Notes: generated by a model not told the origin, from the letters alone. A stretch of DNA of 32,934 bases from Anaerolineae bacterium (GCA_016927375.1 JAFGMS010000165.1:1-32934); one strand, 5' to 3'. Positions 1 to 8,468 are shown, counted from the first letter of the stretch. Numbers and translations: made by a program.

Positions 1-109
1 CAATCTATTTTCATGCCAGGGGCGCAGAGGACAGAGAGAAAAACAAAAAGGAAACCTCGGCATCTCTGCGGTGAATTGTGATCTTTCTCCCCAACCGGTA
101 CATATGCCC
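1..109. repeat. Interspersed repeat, copy 1 (second copy at 32728-32832)
   Basis: 'caatctattttcatgccaggggcgcagaggacagagagaaa...catctctgcggtgaattgtgatcttt...ccccaaccggtacatatgccc' recurs near the right end with a few substitutions and one 4-nt length difference. Contains internal inverted cgcagag/ctctgcg. Confidence 0.9.
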
Positions 110-927
110 TCTCACGTCTTCCTAACTGCCACAAATATCTCGTACTTTATCACAACGCAATGAACCATCCCTTTGATCTCGTAAATACCCAGCTATGGGG
201 CGTCACTTGCGAACAGTTGTGAGTGCTGGGCGATTAAACATCAAATCACTTGGGTGCTGAGTTGTAGTTTACAGTTCATAGTTACAAGCTGACCGCTGAT
301 AGCTGAGTAGTTGCTTGATCTCTTAACTTGTCACCAATACACTAACCCACTGCCCGCACCCATTGCAGAACGCGTTTCGACGGGGGTATAATTCAAGAAG
401 TTCAGAACAAGTCGTCAACTGTGAGCTGGACACTATAAGCTCACTACGTATAAACGGATACAAATAAACATACTGATGGACGATTACCCTAGTAGTTGCT
501 TGACATACTTTGCTTGTGCGACCCCCTGTTGCGATGCGGGGATATCCTCTCCCTGACGCTCTGCTGATTGGCTAGCGCCTACGGTCCCGGATGTCCCTGC
601 CACACAGGGCATTTCGTCGGACCGGAAAGAAGGGCGTTAGTCATGTTATACATCCACTCCCCAAACCTTCTTGCCATTTGGCGTCAATTCATTCTGATCT
701 CGGCGTACCCTGCCAAACAGTCCCAGTACGCGCCGAGAAAGGTACCCTTATCTATCTCCCTGTAGCTGCTTAGATATTGTGCTGGACGGGTAACGACTCG
801 AACAACAGGAAGTTGTCGACGATCGGAAGCTCACTGAAGCGACTGAAAACAGACAATCTCTCCTGGAGCTTGGAAACTCATTGCTCACGACTCGTTGCTC
901 ATTGCTGTTTTCAAAGGGAGAGACACC

Positions 928-1854
928 ATGATCAAGATACTGAAAAGCACCGATCTCGGCCTTGAGCCGATTGAGACACTGGCAAACAGCTGCTGGGTAA
1001 ACCTGGTCAATCCTGGCCCTAATGATATCGCTCACCTGAGCACCAACTTCGACATTCCCGCCGACTTCATTACCGCCGCAATGGACATCGACGAGCGCCC
1101 GCGCACCGAGCGTGAGGACGGTACCATCCTGATCGTCCTGCGTGTCCCTCACGAACAAGGCAAGCTAGCCGATGTGCCCTATGTGACGGCGCCTCTGGGC
1201 ATCATCCTGACCGATCGCATTATCTTGACGGTCTGCAAGTTCGAGAGCCCCGTCATTGACAACCTCGGACATGTGCGAGGCCTCAGCACGACCAAGCGTG
1301 TCCGTTTTGTGCTGCATCTCCTGTTGGCCGTTGCAACCTACTATCTGCGCTGCCTGCGACGCATCAATGACACCGTAGACAAGCTGGAAGACCAGCTTCA
1401 GAAATCACTTCAAAATAGAGAACTGTTGGAGCTGCTGAAGTACCAGAAGAGCCTGACCTATTTCACGACGGCGCTTAAATCGAATGACCTGGTCTTACAA
1501 CGACTGCAAAAGAGCCGGCTCTTCCACCAGTATCCGGAGGACGACGATCTGCTGGATGACGTCATGACCGAGATCGGGCAGGCCATCGAGATGACCAAGA
1601 TATCCAGCGACATCCTCAGCCAGATGATGGATGCTTTTGCATCGATCATCTCCAACAACCTGAATGTCGTTATGAAGTTCCTGGCGGCCTTTACCATCAT
1701 CCTGTCCCTACCCACCGTCGTCGCCAGTATCTATGGGATGAATGTCCAATTACCCTTCCAAAACAGCCACATGGCTTTCGCCATTACCATGGGACTGGCC
1801 ATCATGCTGTCGGCAGTCACAACAGCGGTCTTTTGGAAGAAGGATTGGTTGTAA
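928..1854 (+). CDS. corA: CorA-family divalent cation transporter
   Basis: C-terminal two-TM architecture with the signature YGMN ('VVASIYGMNVQLPF'). ATG at 928 follows the SD-like sequence aaagggagag. Confidence 0.93.
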   Translation: MIKILKSTDLGLEPIETLANSCWVNLVNPGPNDIAHLSTNFDIPADFITAAMDIDERPRTEREDGTILIVLRVPHEQGKLADVPYVTAPLGIILTDRIILTVCKFESPVIDNLGHVRGLSTTKRVRFVLHLLLAVATYYLRCLRRINDTVDKLEDQLQKSLQNRELLELLKYQKSLTYFTTALKSNDLVLQRLQKSRLFHQYPEDDDLLDDVMTEIGQAIEMTKISSDILSQMMDAFASIISNNLNVVMKFLAAFTIILSLPTVVASIYGMNVQLPFQNSHMAFAITMGLAIMLSAVTTAVFWKKDWL

Positions 1855-1872
1855 CTTCGCCTGAACAGAAAA

Positions 1873-1908
1873 ACCCTCCTGGAGGTTCTAGCCAACTTCC
1901 GGGAGGGT
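1873..1908. terminator. Bidirectional rho-independent-type terminator between convergent corA and HAD genes
   Basis: accctcc(tggaggttctagccaacttccg)ggagggt stem with a nested near-perfect ggaggtt/aacttcc stem. A-run on the left, T-rich on the right, between convergent CDS ends. Confidence 0.75.
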
Positions 1909-1916
1909 CTTCATCC

Positions 1917-2603
1917 TCACGCGCGTTCTCCAACCAGCTCCTCCGCGCTCAGTTCCGAGAAATCCCCCACCACCTGAGCCAGATAAGTCAGCTCAGCAAA
2001 CTCCTCTGCCTCATGCGTCGTGGCCAGGGCGATTACCGTCGTCCCGGCACGCCGCGCCGCTTCCAGACCGGAATACGAATCCTCGAAGACCACGCACTCC
2101 TCAGGCGCCACGCCCAACCGCTCAGCCGCCGTGAGGAAGATTTCCGGATCAGGCTTGCTCTTCTCGATATCTTCCGCGTCAACGACCGCATCGAAATCAC
2201 CACGGATCGCCAGGCTATCCAACACAAAGTCGACGTTCTCCCGGGGCGCTGAGGTCGCAACAGCCAGCTTGATGCCCATCTCTTTCGCCTGCGCGACCAG
2301 CTCGTAGAAACCGTCCACCGCCTTCATCTGAGGTCCGTAGAGCTCGCGGTAGTGCGCCTCTTTGCGGCTGGCCAAAAGGCGGATCTCGTCAACGGTCATG
2401 TTCTCATCGATCAGCATCCGCATGATCTGGCCGTTGGTTCTGCCATTAGCATGGGTGAGGAATTCCTCAGCAGTGATGTGAATACCCATGCCGGACAGCA
2501 TCTCCAGCCAGGTTTGCACGTGCACCGCCATGTTATCGATGATGGTACCGTCCATGTCGAAGATAAAGGCTCGTTTGTGAAATATTGTCATAAAGCAGTT
2601 CAC
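1917..2603 (-). CDS. HAD-superfamily hydrolase, beta-phosphoglucomutase-like
   Basis: Motif I 'FDMDGTIIDN', motif II 'VATSAP', 'KSKPDPEIF', motif IV region 'VFEDSYSGLEAARRAG'. Confidence 0.93.
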   Translation of the reverse strand: MNCFMTIFHKRAFIFDMDGTIIDNMAVHVQTWLEMLSGMGIHITAEEFLTHANGRTNGQIMRMLIDENMTVDEIRLLASRKEAHYRELYGPQMKAVDGFYELVAQAKEMGIKLAVATSAPRENVDFVLDSLAIRGDFDAVVDAEDIEKSKPDPEIFLTAAERLGVAPEECVVFEDSYSGLEAARRAGTTVIALATTHEAEEFAELTYLAQVVGDFSELSAEELVGERA

Positions 2604-2692
2604 CTCTCACAATAAAATCGGCTGCAGCAGGCTGGTAGTTTAACGCGAACGAGGCCTTTCGGAAAAAACCGGTCACCAGCGTCCCATTTCCT

Positions 2693-2815
2693 GGTCTCCT
2701 CTCCATTGTCACCCAGTCCGCCCCCACCTTCTCCCCACCTTCTCTCTATCTTCCTCCTATCCTCCCTATATCCTTCCTATATCCTCCTTATATCCTCCTC
2801 ATATCCTCCCCTCAT
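2693..2815. repeat. Homopyrimidine-rich tract with ~12-nt degenerate tandem repeat (cctatatcctcc-like)
   Basis: + strand reads ...ttcctcctatcctccctatatccttcctatatcctccttatatcctcctcatatcctcccctc... Confidence 0.85.
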
Positions 2816-2900
2816 CGCTTCCGGCATCATGGCATTACGAGCAATTGCCCCTTCCTGCCCCTCATCACACCAGCCGCCCTGTCTCGCTACTCGTACTCAG

Positions 2901-2940
2901 CACTCGTTGCTCATCCCTCATCCCTCATGCCTCATCCCTG
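2901..2940. repeat. CTCATCC/CTCATGC short tandem repeat
   Basis: cactcgttgctcatccctcatccctcatgcctcatccctg: four near-identical heptamer units. Confidence 0.85.
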
Positions 2941-3015
2941 TCTTTTGTTGCTTCCCCTGTCTGGATGATCTATGCTTAGGGCCTATCCGATCATTCACCA
3001 ATGACCTGACAACCT

Positions 3016-4503
3016 ATGCTTACACTCGAATTTCTCATCGCAGCACTAACACTGCCTTCTGCTCTCCCCCCTATTCATGAGGAAGAGATGGAGAGGGGGG
3101 TGCCCATCACCGACGTGGTGATCGACTCGCGCCAGGCCGGCCCAGGGGCGCTGTTCGTCGCCCTGCCCGGCGAGAAGGCCGACGGTCACCAGTACGTCAC
3201 CCAGGCCCTGGAGAAAGGCGCCGCTGCAGCCATCATCGACCAGGACATCGCGGTCTCCTACCCCATCCTCGACCTGACGGCCATGGGGACACAATATACC
3301 GTACCCCTCCAGACCCCAATCTGCCTGAAGGTCGATAACGCCCTACTCGCCCTCCAGGAGGCTGCCCGCCAATGGCACCGCCAATGGGCATCGCAGTCCA
3401 ATCGGCGCACTATCGGCATCACCGGCAGCGTAGGCAAATCGACCACCAAAGAGGCCGTCGCCGACGTGCTGGCCCAGCACTACGCCACCCTCAAGAACGA
3501 GGGCAGCTACAACAACGAAATCGGCCTGCCCATAACGGCCCTCAAGCTGCGCCCCGACCACGAGCGGGCTGTGCTGGAGATGGGCTTCTATGTGCCGGGC
3601 GAAATCGACCTGCTGACGGGCATCACCCCTCCCCAGGTCGGCGTGGTCACGCTGATCGCGCCGGTGCACCTGGAGCGGGCCAAGAGTGTCGAAACCATCA
3701 TCCGGGGTAAGGCCGAGCTGCTGCAGGCACTCCCGGCAGACGGTACGGCCATCCTCAACCTGGACGATGAGAACACAATGAAGATGGCGGCCCTCACCCA
3801 GGCGAAGGTACTCACCTACGGCCTCACTCCACAGGCCGATGTATGGGCCGACCAAATCGAGGGATTGGGGCTGGAAGGCATGCGCTGCGTGCTGCATCAT
3901 GATAGGAAGAGCCATCCAGCACATCTGAAGCTGCTGGGCCGCCACAGCGTCTACACCGCGCTGGCGGCCGCCGCCACCGGCCTGGTCGAGGAGATGAGCT
4001 GGGCAGAGATCATCGATGGGCTGGAGAGCACAGCCGGCAAGCTGCGGCTGGTAGCCCTGCCCGGCTTGCGCGGATCGACCATCCTGGATGACACTTATAA
4101 CGCCAGCCCGCCATCCATGCTCGCCGCGCTCGACCTGCTGGCCGATTTACCCAACGCGCGCCGCATCGCTGTACTGGGCGACATGTTGGAGCTGGGTACA
4201 CACGAGGACGAGGGCCATCGACAGGTTGGCCGGCGCACTGCCGCGGTCGCCGATGTGCTGGTGACGGTCGGCGAGCGGGGCAAGATCATCGCCCATGAGG
4301 CGCAGCACAGTGGGATGTCTCCGTCTCGCGCGCACATCGCGTCGACGGCACAAGAGGCCATCGAGTTCCTGCAATCAATCATCCAGAAAAGCGATGCAGT
4401 GCTGGTTAAAGGTTCGCGAGCAGTGCATATGGAGCAAATCGTCACGGCACTGCACGAGGTAGAAAGCAGTGGAGGAAACAATGACCAGAATAGTTGTGCC
4501 TAG
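3016..4503 (+). CDS. murF: UDP-N-acetylmuramoyl-tripeptide--D-alanyl-D-alanine ligase (MurF)
   Basis: Mur ligase N-terminal 'DSRQAGPGALFVALPGEKADGHQYV', P-loop 'GITGSVGKSTTKEAV', 'NNEIGLP', 'DDTYNASPPSMLAAL', 'VLGDMLELG', C-terminal 'VLVKGSRAVHMEQIV'. Confidence 0.96.
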   Translation: MLTLEFLIAALTLPSALPPIHEEEMERGVPITDVVIDSRQAGPGALFVALPGEKADGHQYVTQALEKGAAAAIIDQDIAVSYPILDLTAMGTQYTVPLQTPICLKVDNALLALQEAARQWHRQWASQSNRRTIGITGSVGKSTTKEAVADVLAQHYATLKNEGSYNNEIGLPITALKLRPDHERAVLEMGFYVPGEIDLLTGITPPQVGVVTLIAPVHLERAKSVETIIRGKAELLQALPADGTAILNLDDENTMKMAALTQAKVLTYGLTPQADVWADQIEGLGLEGMRCVLHHDRKSHPAHLKLLGRHSVYTALAAAATGLVEEMSWAEIIDGLESTAGKLRLVALPGLRGSTILDDTYNASPPSMLAALDLLADLPNARRIAVLGDMLELGTHEDEGHRQVGRRTAAVADVLVTVGERGKIIAHEAQHSGMSPSRAHIASTAQEAIEFLQSIIQKSDAVLVKGSRAVHMEQIVTALHEVESSGGNNDQNSCA

Positions 4504-4810
4504 CCATGTCAGGGCCCAAATCAAAGAGATTGTCAAGGCTTTCAACGAGCGAGAGATCGACGATCCCGAATGTTATTACGTAGTACGGTTTCGAGAGCAG
4601 TACGTGTTTCTGGCTCAAGATGGCCTGGGTGGACCTTATCAGATTTGTCGTCTAACCTACACCGGCGATATGAATCGTTGGGAGTTTGCCATCTATCGGC
4701 ACATCAAAGACAGGTACGATCCTGGCGTTGGGCCTTTCCCCGGATCTGAGCATCTTGATGGCACGATTGAAGGCGCCATGCGAGCCGGCATCGAGGCCTA
4801 TCCTTGCTGA
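4481..4810 (+). CDS. Small conserved protein of unknown function, paralog A
   Basis: 109 aa MTRIVVPSHVRAQIKEIVKAFNEREI...ICRLTYTGDMNRWEFAIYRHIKDRYDP...FPGSEHLDGTIEGAMRAGIEAYPC. Two further copies follow. Start overlaps the murF 3' end and is preceded by ggagga. Confidence 0.88.
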   Translation: MTRIVVPSHVRAQIKEIVKAFNEREIDDPECYYVVRFREQYVFLAQDGLGGPYQICRLTYTGDMNRWEFAIYRHIKDRYDPGVGPFPGSEHLDGTIEGAMRAGIEAYPC

Positions 4811-4851
4811 GCATAGCCACAGCAATAACCCGCGAGAATAGCATAGCTCAG

Positions 4852-4927
4852 GTGTTGGGTGGCGGATAGTTGGCAGGCCAAAGGCCTGCCGCTAAAGTCA
4901 TTTCGCGCTTGCGCCGCCACCTAACCT
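4852..4927. mobile_element. 76-bp MITE-like element 1
   Basis: Imperfect terminal inverted repeats gtgttgggtggcgg ... ccgccacctaacct. Internal perfect 8-bp hairpin ggcaggcc-aaa-ggcctgcc (4872-4890). Same length and termini as the element at 7116-7191. Confidence 0.7.
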
Positions 4928-4953
4928 GCAGGGACAGACTGGGCAAGGGCAAG

Positions 4954-4996
4954 ATGGAACAGATTGTCACGGCATTATGTGAACGAGGAGAGCGCG
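4954..4996 (+). pseudogene. Duplicated 3'-terminal fragment of murF preceding paralog B
   Basis: atggaacagattgtcacggcatta (MEQIVTAL) matches the murF C-terminus 'MEQIVTAL' (atggagcaaatcgtcacggcactg at 4429), in the same relative position upstream of the small-gene ATG. Confidence 0.8.
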
Positions 4997-5326
4997 ATGG
5001 CTAAGAAAGCAATTCCGGATGAAGTCAGAGCCCAGGTTATCGAGATTGTCGAGGCTTTCAACAAAAGCAAAGAAGTCAGGTATGCCGAGTGCCGATATAT
5101 GGCGCGGTTTGAGCAAATACCTGTACCTTGACCGGGCAGGATATGGCAAGCAACGTTCGATTTGCCGCCTGACCTACACCGGGATATCAACAAGTGGGAT
5201 TTCGCTATCTACAAATACAGTGACGAAGCTTACGATCCTCACGAATGTATGTTCCCGGGCGTAGGGCACATAGATGGAACCATACAAGGCGCGATGCGAG
5301 CCGGCCTCGAGGCCTACTCGTGCTGA
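4997..5326 (+). pseudogene. Small conserved protein of unknown function, paralog B (two frameshifts)
   Basis: MAKKAIPDEVRAQVIEIVEAFNKSK...ARF | SKYLYLDRAGYGKQRSICRLTYTG | DINKWDFAIYKYSDEAYDPHECMFPG...DGTIQGAMRAGLEAYSC*. The homologous protein runs across three frames: apparent 2-nt loss near 5108-5112 and 1-nt loss near 5181. Confidence 0.85.
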
Positions 5327-5387
5327 GCGCGACATTTCACCCTGGTGTCGCGGCGCAGGGGAGAAAAACAGCAAGAAGGAGAAAGAG

Positions 5388-5882
5388 ATGGCAAAGAAAG
5401 CGAAAGCTGCTCGCAAGCAAGGTATTCCGGATGATGTAAAAGCCCACGTCAATGAGATCGTCGAGACGTTCAATAAGAGCGAGCCCGCGGCAAAGAAATG
5501 CCCGTACGTGACGCGCTTCCGAGGTAATTATCTGTATCTTGATCGTTCCGAAGCCCGTGCATCGTCGCCGATTTGTCGTCTGAAATACACCGGCAAGCTC
5601 GATGATTGGGGCTTTGCCATCTACAAATACAGCCGGGATGCCTATGACGCAGATGAGTGGTTTTTCCCGGGTTCGCAACATGTCAATGGGACAATAGAAG
5701 GCGCCATGCGGGCCGGCCTCGAAGCTTATCCACCCAGACAAAGGGTTGGCTGTCTCCAGAGGGGACGAGGTTGCTTATTGATGCTGTCCCCGGCATGGCT
5801 CCTGGGACATTTGACGATATGGTTGATGCGCAAAAAAATGGAACAGGACATTCGAGCTTACATCGAAGACGAGCAGCTATGA
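5388..5882 (+). CDS. Small conserved protein of unknown function, paralog C with C-terminal extension
   Basis: MAKKAKAARKQGIPDDVKAHVNEIVETFNKSE...PICRLKYTGKLDDWGFAIYKYSRDAYDADEWFFPGSQHVNGTIEGAMRAGLEAYP, then ~50 extra residues. Stop overlaps the mraY start (ATGA). Confidence 0.87.
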   Translation: MAKKAKAARKQGIPDDVKAHVNEIVETFNKSEPAAKKCPYVTRFRGNYLYLDRSEARASSPICRLKYTGKLDDWGFAIYKYSRDAYDADEWFFPGSQHVNGTIEGAMRAGLEAYPPRQRVGCLQRGRGCLLMLSPAWLLGHLTIWLMRKKMEQDIRAYIEDEQL

Positions 5883-6892
5883 GAGACCTGGCATTTGGCT
5901 TATCACTGGGAGGGCTGACCTTCCTGTTCACTATCATCTGGGGCGACCCCTTTATTGAAGTGCTGCGGCGGCTAGGGATCGGCAAGCAGGTGCGGGAGGA
6001 GATCAGCGATGTGCACAGCCGCAAGGTAGGCACCCCAACCATGGGCGGGCTGATGATTCTGATCCCTGTGCTGATCGTGACGCTGGGTTTGAACATCGCC
6101 AGGCTGCTGGTCCCCAACGTGATCACCGGCCGCTCGATCCTGGTCCCAATGGCGGTGTTGGTGCTGTATGGCGGCCTGGGCGCGCTGGACGACTGGGAGG
6201 GCATCATGGGTGCGCGGGCCGTCGGCGAAGGTCTGTCGGCGCGCGTCAAGTTTGCCGGGCAGATTGTCATTGCATTTGCTACATCGATGGTGCTGATGTA
6301 CGGGCTCGATACGCACTCGGTCGTGCTGCCGGGCATTGTATTCAAGTTCAACTTGGGGGTATTTTATCTGCCTGTTGCCACGCTGCTCATTACCTTCATG
6401 TCGAACGCTGTCAACCTGACCGACGGTCTGGATGGGCTGGCCGGGATCATCACTGCCAGCGCCTTTGCCTGCTACGGCATCATCGCCTTCATGCAAGGGC
6501 AAACCTACCTGACCCAGTTCTGCTTTACCATGGTCGGGGCATGCTTTGCCTTCTTATGGTTCAACGCCCATCCGGCCCAGCTCTTTATGGGCGATACCGG
6601 CTCTCTGGCATTGGGCGCAACGCTGGCAGTTGTGGCCCTGATGACCGGTCAATGGCTGATTCTCCCAATCATCGCCATCATCCCGGTCGCCGAGGCCGTA
6701 TCGGTGATGCTCCAGGTGGCATCGTCACAGCTAAGCAGACGGTTTCTTGGTGAGGATCGACGTATCTTCCTGCGCACGCCCCTTCACCACCACTTCGAGA
6801 AGCTGGGCTGGAGCGAGACACAGATCGTGCAGCGCTTCTGGCTGGTCGGGATACTGGCCGGGATGGCCGGAATAGCCCTGGCGCTGCTGTAA
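5879..6892 (+). CDS. mraY: Phospho-N-acetylmuramoyl-pentapeptide-transferase (MraY)
   Basis: 'HSRKVGTPTMGGLMIL', 'NAVNLTDGLDGLA', 'FMGDTGSLALG', 'FLRTPLHHHFEKLGWSETQIVQRFW' are MraY signatures. Multi-TM. Upstream in-frame ORF extension rejected. Confidence 0.97.
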   Translation: MRDLAFGLSLGGLTFLFTIIWGDPFIEVLRRLGIGKQVREEISDVHSRKVGTPTMGGLMILIPVLIVTLGLNIARLLVPNVITGRSILVPMAVLVLYGGLGALDDWEGIMGARAVGEGLSARVKFAGQIVIAFATSMVLMYGLDTHSVVLPGIVFKFNLGVFYLPVATLLITFMSNAVNLTDGLDGLAGIITASAFACYGIIAFMQGQTYLTQFCFTMVGACFAFLWFNAHPAQLFMGDTGSLALGATLAVVALMTGQWLILPIIAIIPVAEAVSVMLQVASSQLSRRFLGEDRRIFLRTPLHHHFEKLGWSETQIVQRFWLVGILAGMAGIALALL

Positions 6893-7115
6893 GGATATGC
6901 CTGGCCAGCGATATGATGCAACCAGAACTATACTCCCGCTGCGCGCACACTCCCATTTACGGGTACAATAAACCCTGGGTCAATGGTCGGATGTAACTTA
7001 CGACAATTATCGAGAAGAGGTGCATACCAAAGCCTTTATCTCGTCACTCATTACTGTATTCAGAGGAACTGACCATGGGGCGCTGCCCCGCCACAAAGAG
7101 ATGAAAATGTTCAAA

Positions 7116-7191
7116 GTGTTGGGTGGCAGTTGGCGGTAAGATAAGCAAAGTGCATCTAGGAAACATGTGTGTCTCCGCTGCCACCCAACCT
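7116..7191. mobile_element. 76-bp MITE-like element 2
   Basis: Terminal inverted repeats gtgttgggtggcag ... ctgccacccaacct. Same termini and exact length as element 1, with divergent interior. Confidence 0.7.
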
Positions 7192-7280
7192 ACGACTATC
7201 ACTGTTGAGAGGTACATTTCAGAGCTTTTAACTCGTTGCTCATGCCTCATTGCTCGTTGCTATTTTCAAGGGAGTTCCCA

Positions 7281-8468
7281 GTGTCCGCCGAACTACAAAC
7301 TGAAACCCAAAAAGTGATCAACCTAGTCGTCGATTGCCTTTTAGCCGATGGCTGGCGCGCCAACTCGGGTTGGGGTCAGCAGCCGGGCACAGAGCCCGAT
7401 GCCTGGACAACCGCCGAGACCATCCTGATCCTGCGCAAGATCAGAAAGCACAGCCGTGAATATAAGCGCCCCGATGCGGCCCATCTAGACAAGATCATCA
7501 GTGCGGCCTGTGATATTTTGCCCGATCAGCAGCACGAGGACGGTGGCTGGGGCCTCACAAACAGCAATCCACCCAGCACAGCCTTTGCGGCAATGGTGCT
7601 CGCGGATGATGAAAAACACATCGACCGTATCCAACGTGGGGTACAGTACCTCTCATCGTCGCGAAATTGCGCAGAGGATCTGGGACGTGGCGGTTGGGCA
7701 ATGGCCGGCGGCCTCGGTTCGAGTATTCCGGTTACCTGCATTGTCACCTCAACGCTTAATGTTCTGGAGCGAAAAATCGGGCCTAACCTGCTCCAGTTGG
7801 AGTACCTCGATCCGGCACGCAGCTTCTTGCTGCACTACCAAAACCCAGATGGCGGCTGGGGCTCCTACATCTCCGATCCTAGTGCGGCGCGGCCTACTGC
7901 CCATGTCGTCTACTTCTTAGCCTGTGCCTACGGCGACGATCAGGACATCCAACCGGCACTACGCCAGGGTGTGCGATGGCTCAAGAGGAACTTCAATGCC
8001 CGCGAAGGCTCGTGGGGCAGCGCCATTGAAGCTACCACTCTCACGATCCTGGCACTACTGGCCGTTGGCGTATCGCCCCATGCACCATACTTCGCCCCGG
8101 CAATACGTTATTTGCTTAAGAACTGCGATTACGAAAGAGATGCTGTTGGTTGGGGAAAGATACCCGATGCACCGATCTCAACCTGGGCTACTTGCTACGT
8201 CCTGATGGCTCTGATCACCTACCTGGATGCCTACCAGCACACCGAGCGACGTGGGGCCAAGTTGCGTGGCAGCCTGGAGGACTTGCTTTATAACCGCGCT
8301 GCCTCAAATGTGCTGACGATTGTCCTGCTGCTGGTAGCACTGGTGCTGCTAGCCGCCAGCCTGCTCGCCTCCCCGGAGTTGCAGACCATTCTGACGATCA
8401 TCGGCACGGTAGTTGGGGTAATCGATATTCTATACACGCTGCTGCGAGTAATCATGAACAGGTCATAG
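7281..8468 (+). CDS. Squalene-cyclase/prenyltransferase-like alpha-alpha repeat protein with C-terminal TM region
   Basis: Repeats 'DGGWGLTNSNPPSTAFAAM', 'GGWAMAGG', 'NPDGGWGSYISDPSAARPTAHVVYFL', 'EGSWGSAIEATTLTILAL', 'VGWGKIPDAPISTWATCYVLMAL'. C-terminus 'VLTIVLLLVALVLLAASLL...TILTIIGTVVGVIDILYTLL'. GTG start at 7281 follows SD aaggggag-like 'caagggag'. Confidence 0.8.
   Translation: MSAELQTETQKVINLVVDCLLADGWRANSGWGQQPGTEPDAWTTAETILILRKIRKHSREYKRPDAAHLDKIISAACDILPDQQHEDGGWGLTNSNPPSTAFAAMVLADDEKHIDRIQRGVQYLSSSRNCAEDLGRGGWAMAGGLGSSIPVTCIVTSTLNVLERKIGPNLLQLEYLDPARSFLLHYQNPDGGWGSYISDPSAARPTAHVVYFLACAYGDDQDIQPALRQGVRWLKRNFNAREGSWGSAIEATTLTILALLAVGVSPHAPYFAPAIRYLLKNCDYERDAVGWGKIPDAPISTWATCYVLMALITYLDAYQHTERRGAKLRGSLEDLLYNRAASNVLTIVLLLVALVLLAASLLASPELQTILTIIGTVVGVIDILYTLLRVIMNRS

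Noticed and set aside
568-1158. ORFs 568-765 (+), 591-773 (+) and 748-1158 (-)
   Set aside because: Low-complexity or unconvincing translations. The last is antisense to the corA 5' region and lacks recognisable motifs.
2901-2940. CRISPR-like short repeats
   Set aside because: Heptamer units in direct tandem with no spacers, so a microsatellite.
5105-5185. Programmed frameshifting in paralog B
   Set aside because: Two separate shifts with no evident slippery heptamer at either site. Pseudogenisation or sequencing error is simpler.
5683-6502. Antisense ORFs over mraY (5683-6351 and 5972-6502)
   Set aside because: Shadow ORFs of a clearly coding GC-rich gene; His/Gln- or Ser/Arg-rich compositions typical of frame shadows.
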